From: an uncultured Clostridia bacterium
GTDB taxonomy: Bacteria; Bacillota; Clostridia; TANB77; CAG-508
DNA: 20,166 bases
Direction of reading: 5' to 3'
Assembly (NCBI GenBank): GCA_934141475.1
Contig: CAKPCG010000028.1
Location: forward strand, 1-20,166
Made by a program: the position numbers and the translations under genes. Shown piece by piece: positions 16,113 to 20,166 of this stretch; the first letter of the stretch is position 1; each line of letters begins with the position of its first letter. Below the pieces are notes generated by a model that did not search any database, had not been told where the DNA came from, and was given only the letters and a program-made list of their open reading frames with translations.

Positions 16113-17044
16113 ATTTTATTCTCTAAATATCCTTTTATATTATTTACTAATTCAATGTCCATTCTTTTTATGGCTTCTTGAGTTACACCCGCTATATGAG
16201 GAGTTACTATTACATTATTTCTTTTTTTTCCTAAAATATCTTTATAATATTCCGCATCAATATCTAATCCAACATAAAATGTATCATTTTCATCTGCATA
16301 TTTGATTAATTGATTGATATCAACAATTTCTGCTCTAGATGTGTTTATAAATGTTGCTGTTTTTTTCATTAATCCTATTTTATCTTTTGAAATTAAATTT
16401 CTACTTTCTTCATTAAGAGGAATATTCACTGTTATAATATCCGAATTGGATAATAGTGTATCTAAAGCTACAAATTCTACTCCTTGTTGTAATAAATCTT
16501 GGTGTTTTTCTGGATTTAGGGTATTACAATAAATTTTCATATTGAAAACTTTTGCTATTTTAATCACTTCACGAGATATTTTTCCTGCACCAATCAATCC
16601 CATTGTACTATAGCTGATATCATTGCTTCTTTTTGATAGTAGTTTTTTTTCTCCACCTTTCATTGCAATATCATTTGCTTCTATAATTCTCTTTTTTAAG
16701 CTTAATATCAAGCTAAATATATGTTCTGCTACCGATATAACATTTGATGTTTTACAATTAAGTACTTCAATTGATTCTGATTCAAAGAAACTTTTATCTA
16801 TATGGTCTAATCCGATAGATAATGTTGCTATTATTTTTTTATTATTTATTCCTTCTAGCATATCTTTTGACAATTTCTCTTTTACACCTATTATTAAAAT
16901 ATCGTAATTATTTAATAATTTTACTAATTCTTCTTTATTGGGTCTTTCGTCAGAAGTTGATAAAACTAATTGTATCCCAGCATTTGTGATAATTTCACAA
17001 GCTTTTTTGTCTAAATCTCTAAATACACTATATGCTTTTAACAT
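16106..17044 (-). CDS. D-2-hydroxyacid dehydrogenase (NAD-dependent)
   Basis: A 312-residue member of the D-isomer 2-hydroxyacid dehydrogenase family (phosphoglycerate/glycerate dehydrogenase-like). It has a substrate-binding N-terminal domain, SIGLDHID near residue 95, Rossmann motif GLIGAGKISREV near 150, catalytic Arg in FINTSRAEIVD near 240, Glu in DIDAEYY near 270 and His in VIVTPHIAG near 290. The exact substrate is not determined. The start is backed by AGGAG eight bases upstream. It lies 25 bases after the DUF3800 gene and overlaps the YjbR-like gene by 7 bases. Five CGG triplets occur, all out of frame by my reading, and the gene is intact. Confidence 0.9.
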   Translation of the reverse strand: MLKAYSVFRDLDKKACEIITNAGIQLVLSTSDERPNKEELVKLLNNYDILIIGVKEKLSKDMLEGINNKKIIATLSIGLDHIDKSFFESESIEVLNCKTSNVISVAEHIFSLILSLKKRIIEANDIAMKGGEKKLLSKRSNDISYSTMGLIGAGKISREVIKIAKVFNMKIYCNTLNPEKHQDLLQQGVEFVALDTLLSNSDIITVNIPLNEESRNLISKDKIGLMKKTATFINTSRAEIVDINQLIKYADENDTFYVGLDIDAEYYKDILGKKRNNVIVTPHIAGVTQEAIKRMDIELVNNIKGYLENKIC

Positions 17045-17069
17045 ATTCCTATCTCCTTTTAAAATTATA

Positions 17070-17748
17070 TTAAATTCTTTTCTTTTTTAATAAATTTATA
17101 ATATGCCTAAAGTCTTTACCATTAAAGAAATATTTTTCTGCTTTAGTAAATGGAATATTATTTTTTCTTTTATAGTCTAACTTATCAATCACTGTAAGCA
17201 TATCTGAAACCTGAAATAATCTTTTTTTCTTGTGGTCAAACTCTATTCTTCTTTCTACATTCGGATAACTTGCAAAAAGAGTATCTAGTATTGTTGCTAG
17301 TGTTTCTTGACCATTGTCATAGTAAATTACAACTTTATCAAAAGAATTTATATATTCTTTATTTTCATTTATAAAATTGCTAATTTCTCTTGCTAATGCA
17401 ACATTTAATTGCATTTTTTTATTTATATATTTTTTATCTATTACAACTGTTCTTATTTTTACTTTTACTTTGTTTGAAAAATAGAATATTGCCCAAAATA
17501 TACTTTTTCTTCTTTCAAAATCAAAATGTGAATAATCTCCTCTTTTGGCTACTAAATATGCTAAATGTATCATTCCGTCATAATCAAGTCCGAGAAAGCT
17601 TTTCATTTAAATATTCTAATTCGCTTTTTATTGAATCCGAACTTTCATGCAGTGTAAATGAAACAGCATATAAATCTGAACTTCCATCTACAAAACCAAA
17701 GTCACCACTTTCATCTATGAATATATTTAATCTCTTTATTGTTATCAC
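17070..17748 (-). CDS. DUF3800 protein, +1 frameshift at CGG
   Basis: The corrected protein is 225 residues: 52 codons, a +1 shift at CGG (17592-17590), then 173 codons. The first part, RLNIFIDESGDFGFVD, is the hallmark N-terminus of DUF3800 (an RNase H-like fold predicted nuclease-like family); the later part, VVIYYDNGQE, DTLFASY and FQVSDMLTVIDKLDYK, holds the expected acidic residues. Frame 0 stops two codons past the CGG (ACT TGA). No ATG precedes IKRLNIF; a GTG at 17748 is my best start, with weak ribosome binding, so the start is uncertain. The family often accompanies mobile or defence regions; its presence with a shift site shows the gene has been in this lineage long enough to acquire one. 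Confidence 0.82.
17590..17592 (-). other. CGG +1 frameshift site 7 (DUF3800)
   Basis: CTT TCT CGG ACT TGA in frame 0. Dropping the C gives TCT GGA CTT GAT TAT (Ser-Gly-Leu-Asp-Tyr) and opens the remaining 173 codons. Confidence 0.88.
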
Positions 17749-17779
17749 CTTTAATTCTTTAATCTAATATTGCTATTTA

Positions 17780-18360
17780 CATTTATACCATAAAATAACA
17801 TTTTTCTCAATAGAACTGTTAGCTTTTTGTCTTTTTTATTGACATTTACATAAAAAAGTGATATACAATAGTTGTATTTTATGATACACTGAAAAATTAA
17901 ATAATGACGCATGTAATGAGTTACTTGGCAGAAGGTATTAAGTTATTTTCGAAGTTCTGGGTTTAACTCGCTCCGCTATGTCAAAAGTGTGGATTTTAAA
18001 TATATGTAGAAAAGAAAAATATTAATCCAATTGAAATAATGCTGACAGGAGATGTGCAGATAAAATTAGGACAAAATTTTTAAAAATTTATGTTGCTAAT
18101 TTTATTTGTCGTTCCAGCCAGTTTTTTTATTGTGTAAAAACACAATAAAAAACCGCTGATAAAATTTTTAGCAGATATGCTTAAAAATTTTCAGTGGCAA
18201 AATTAGTTGCTTTTTAGCAAGTAATTTTGTAAGCCTCGCAGAGCCCACGACATCTTTGCAAACGAAGTTTGAAAGTGTCATAGTGGGTTAGATACTTTCA
18301 AAAAAAGTTATCTAACATTGCTCCTTGCGGTCGCCTGTATATCTGAGGAAAGGATTTCAA
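17780..18360 (+). other. Inverted-repeat-rich non-coding region, possible oriT of a mobilizable element
   Basis: No convincing gene in this stretch. It holds several inverted repeats: ATAAAATTAG/CTAATTTTAT (18060-18069, 18096-18105); a perfect 13-pair TTTTTTATTGTGT stem (18123-18135, 18140-18152); AAAATTTTTA/TAAAAATTTT (about 18161-18190); CAAAATTAGTTGCT against AGCAAGTAATTTTG (about 18209-18240); and CCCACGACA against TGTCATAGTGGG (about 18243-18286). It lies directly before the Mob/Pre relaxase remnant, where the origin of transfer of such elements usually sits. A 20-codon frame at 17904-17966 (MTHVMSYLAEGIKLFSKFWV) is possible but unsupported. Confidence 0.4.
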
Positions 18361-19178
18361 ATGGAAAACAACATTTCTCTGTAATTTGCAAAAAGCTTTT
18401 ATGAAAAAGCATATAACTTTGCTGAAAAAGAAATGGGAACAGAAAACATTTTAACTGCTGTACTTCATGCTGATGAATTAAATACTGAACTTACAGAAGA
18501 ATTCGGAAAAGAAATTTATCATTACCATCTTCATGTTATAGCTATTCCTGTAGTGCTAAAAGAAATTAAGTATTCAAAAAGATGTAAAGACAAATCTTTA
18601 GTTGGTAAAACAAAAGAAGTGATACATCAAGTAAGCCACAGTAAAAAATGGAAATCTGAGCAAGCCGTTGATGGAAATGGTACACCTATTTATGACGAAA
18701 AAGGAAAACCTATTTTAATCAAATCATATAGCCTTTTACAAGATAGATTTTTTCAATATATGTTTGATAATGGCTATAGAGGTTTTATAAGAGGAGCTAA
18801 AGAAAGTACATCTGAACATCTTGAAAATCTTGATTTTAAGATAAAAAAAGATAAAGAAAGGCTTAAAGAAATATCTAGCAAAATTGAAGAAAAAGAAACT
18901 ACTCTTGATAATATCATGAAATTTGATAAGCAAATTAAAGGGGTATCAGATTTAGGAAAGCATAAACGATTCTCTAAAAAAATCGAACTAGAACCACAAG
19001 ATTATGAGGATTTAGTTAATTACGCTAAAAAAGGTAAAGACAAAGAATTGCACAAGAAAAAATAGAATCTGAAAGAAAAGCTCGTGAAGAAGCAAAAGAA
19101 AAAGAAATACTAGAAAAACAGAAATTTAAAAACTCTCCTGAATACAAGAAAAGGAGTGCTGACAGAGATGCAAGATAA
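18361..19178 (+). pseudogene. Mob/Pre (MobV-type) relaxase remnant
   Basis: Plasmid mobilization/recombination relaxase. The recognisable core has YHYHLHVIAIPV, the HUH-type metal site, then QDRFFQYMFDNGYRGFIRG and a long charged coiled coil. Breakage: the N-terminal catalytic third is largely missing, an in-frame TAA lies at 18382-18384 just after the GAGGAAAGG-preceded ATG at 18361, and one A is missing near 19047 (restoring it gives KEIAQEKIESERKAREEA and continues to a stop at 19176). No CGG is involved. Part of a decayed integrative mobilizable element or integrated plasmid. Confidence 0.82.
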
Positions 19179-19503
19179 TGAAAAAATATATAGAATTGAA
19201 CTAACTAATGAAGAATATGAATATTTAGAAAATTTAAAGAATGAGTTTTGTAACAAACTCTCTAAAATGAGCAATGAAGAAATTACAGAATATTTAAAAA
19301 GCTTTTGCTTAGAGCGAAATTTGAACTTTGAAAAAGAAATAAAATGTACTGTTTATAAAGTAAATACCTATTTTAACAAAGATTCAGAACACACCATACT
19401 AACTAGATTTTTTGAAATCTTCCAAAAGAAGATAGAAAAATATTTAAAAATACCCATGAGCCAATTATTGATGAATATACTTGGAATATTGCAAAGCAAT
19501 TAA
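19168..19503 (+). CDS. Hypothetical protein after mob, 3' end probably fused to foreign sequence
   Basis: Starts at ATG 19168 with AAGGAG 11 bases upstream and overlaps the end of the mob remnant by 11 bases, the usual place for a small accessory gene in mob modules. The first ~70 residues are a charged helical protein (IYRIELTNEEYEYLENLKNE, then MSNEEITEYLKS). Past about 19385-19413 the DNA becomes the serine recombinase fragment in a different frame, so the last ~40 residues are probably a junction artefact. Not recognised. Confidence 0.45.
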   Translation: MQDNEKIYRIELTNEEYEYLENLKNEFCNKLSKMSNEEITEYLKSFCLERNLNFEKEIKCTVYKVNTYFNKDSEHTILTRFFEIFQKKIEKYLKIPMSQLLMNILGILQSN

Positions 19504-19945
19504 GAAATAACAGGAAAAAGCCTACTAGGTCAGGTAAGAAAAGTATTTTTTCTGGATTACTATTCTGCAATGATTGTGGTAAAAAAATGTATTTCCAATC
19601 TCGTGTAAAGGACTAAAAAAATAAAGACCATTATAGATGTTCAAGTTATAAGCATGACACTTCTTTATGCACATCTCATTACATCTCAGATGAGATATTA
19701 CAAGTTATTGTTTTAGAGAATATTCAAAGAGTAATTTCGTATATAAAAAGCTATGAAGATTTATTTATTCAAGAACAGCTTGCAAAATCTGCACAAGATG
19801 AAATAAAGAAAATTTCTATAAACAAGAAAGAACTTGAAAAGGCTAAAAGTAGAATAATAGAGATTGATAACTTATTTATGCATATTTACGAAGATAATGT
19901 ATCTGGAAAGATTTCAAATGATAGATTTAGAAATCATATCACAAA
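19413..19945 (+). pseudogene. Large serine recombinase, C-terminal fragment
   Basis: Reading frame with NTHEPIIDEYTWNIAKQLR, then SGLLFCNDCGKKM and YRCSSYKHD plus LCTSHYI, the recombinase domain end and zinc beta-ribbon of TnpX-like large serine recombinases, and a coiled coil ending near GKISNDRF. It lacks the N-terminal catalytic resolvase domain, carries an in-frame TAA at about 19614, and is cut off at about 19940. Non-functional remnant of an integrative element. Confidence 0.82.
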
Positions 19946-19984
19946 AACCTCCTTTTTTCAATACATCGAGGCTTTTTTCTGCTT

Positions 19985-20019
19985 TAAAACAAAAAAATAA
20001 GCCGATTAAATCGACTTAT
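19985..20019 (-). terminator. Minus-strand terminator at the right edge
   Basis: Stem ATAAGCCGAT with ATCGACTTAT (19997-20019), one mismatch, followed by seven Ts on the minus strand. Confidence 0.6.
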
Positions 20020-20024
20020 ATGTG

Positions 20025-20132
20025 TTATTCACAATCATTTTCTTGAACCTTGCTTGTATTAAGCTTTTTATTAGTTCGACGAAAACTCGCTTTGGTGCGA
20101 TTCGTAGACAGGTATGCGAAAAATAGCACCAT
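20025..20132 (-). CDS. Possible 35-residue peptide gene
   Basis: An ATG at 20132 opens 35 codons of a basic peptide with FAYLSTNRTKASFRRTNKK, ending just before the minus-strand terminator. No ribosome binding site is evident, so this may be chance or the tail of a longer structure to the right. Confidence 0.25.
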   Translation of the reverse strand: MVLFFAYLSTNRTKASFRRTNKKLNTSKVQENDCE

Positions 20133-20166
20133 TTATTTATCATTTTATAAAATTCAATTTACTGTA

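Noticed and set aside
358..17748. Simple reassignment of CGG to another amino acid (for example Trp or Gln, as reported for some bacteria)
   Set aside because: Reassignment would keep the zero frame open. Here the zero frame stops soon after CGG and the homologous sequence continues only in the +1 frame.
358..17748. Ordinary pseudogenisation of the six frameshifted genes
   Set aside because: Each gene has no lesion other than at CGG, the lesions are all the same type, and the sequence on both sides is well conserved. The real pseudogenes here (KilA-N, mob, recombinase, IS3) have mixed stops and homopolymer indels, none at CGG.
1..20166. CRISPR arrays, tRNA and rRNA genes
   Set aside because: No regularly spaced repeats, no cloverleaf with a CCA-type end and no rRNA signature were seen on either strand; in particular no tRNA that could explain CGG decoding lies in the window.

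Overview
This is AT-rich DNA from a spore-forming member of the Clostridia. The evidence is spoIIP, ytvI, spoVB and ytxC, a recJ-rel-MBL hydrolase cluster, AGA-dominated arginine codons and a canonical -35/-10 promoter. I cannot name the genus; an uncultured gut lineage is plausible.

Layout. 1-161: 5' end of dnaE (minus). 358-925: a small membrane-anchored DUF1980/TIGR03943-like protein (plus). 959-3317: ytvI and spoIIP (minus). 3440-3583: an orphan 47-residue gene with its own promoter and terminator. 3759-8334: recJ, relA/rel and an MBL-fold hydrolase as one minus-strand operon. 8488-10692: ytxC and spoVB (plus, overlapping ATGA). 10.7-14.75 kb: accessory DNA with two unrecognised genes, an IS3-family remnant, a broken KilA-N gene, a HAD-like gene with an internal stop and a rearranged TnpV remnant. 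14.78-14.90 kb: a candidate structured small RNA. 14.9-17.75 kb: a minus-strand cluster of a DUF3800 protein, a D-2-hydroxyacid dehydrogenase, a YjbR-like protein and an S66 LD-carboxypeptidase. 17.8-20.0 kb: remains of a mobilizable element (inverted-repeat-rich region, broken Mob/Pre relaxase, serine recombinase fragment).

Main observation. Six otherwise well-preserved genes (the DUF1980-like gene, ytvI, spoIIP, recJ, spoVB, DUF3800) are interrupted by +1 frameshifts, seven in all, since ytvI has two. Every one falls exactly at an in-frame CGG codon. Skipping the C of CGG and reading the following GGN as glycine restores the family sequence and normal length each time. My manual scan found no in-frame CGG read as arginine in any of the host-type genes, while about twenty out-of-frame CGG triplets in the same genes are harmless. 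Three in-frame CGG codons that do behave as sense lie only in two accessory genes. The simplest reading is that CGG is unassigned in this organism (no tRNA decodes it) and triggers, or is suppressed by, an efficient +1 shift (CGGN read as Gly). This is inferred from DNA only; it needs read-level, proteomic and tRNA-content checks. Frame breaks in the mobile remnants are ordinary indels or stops and do not involve CGG.
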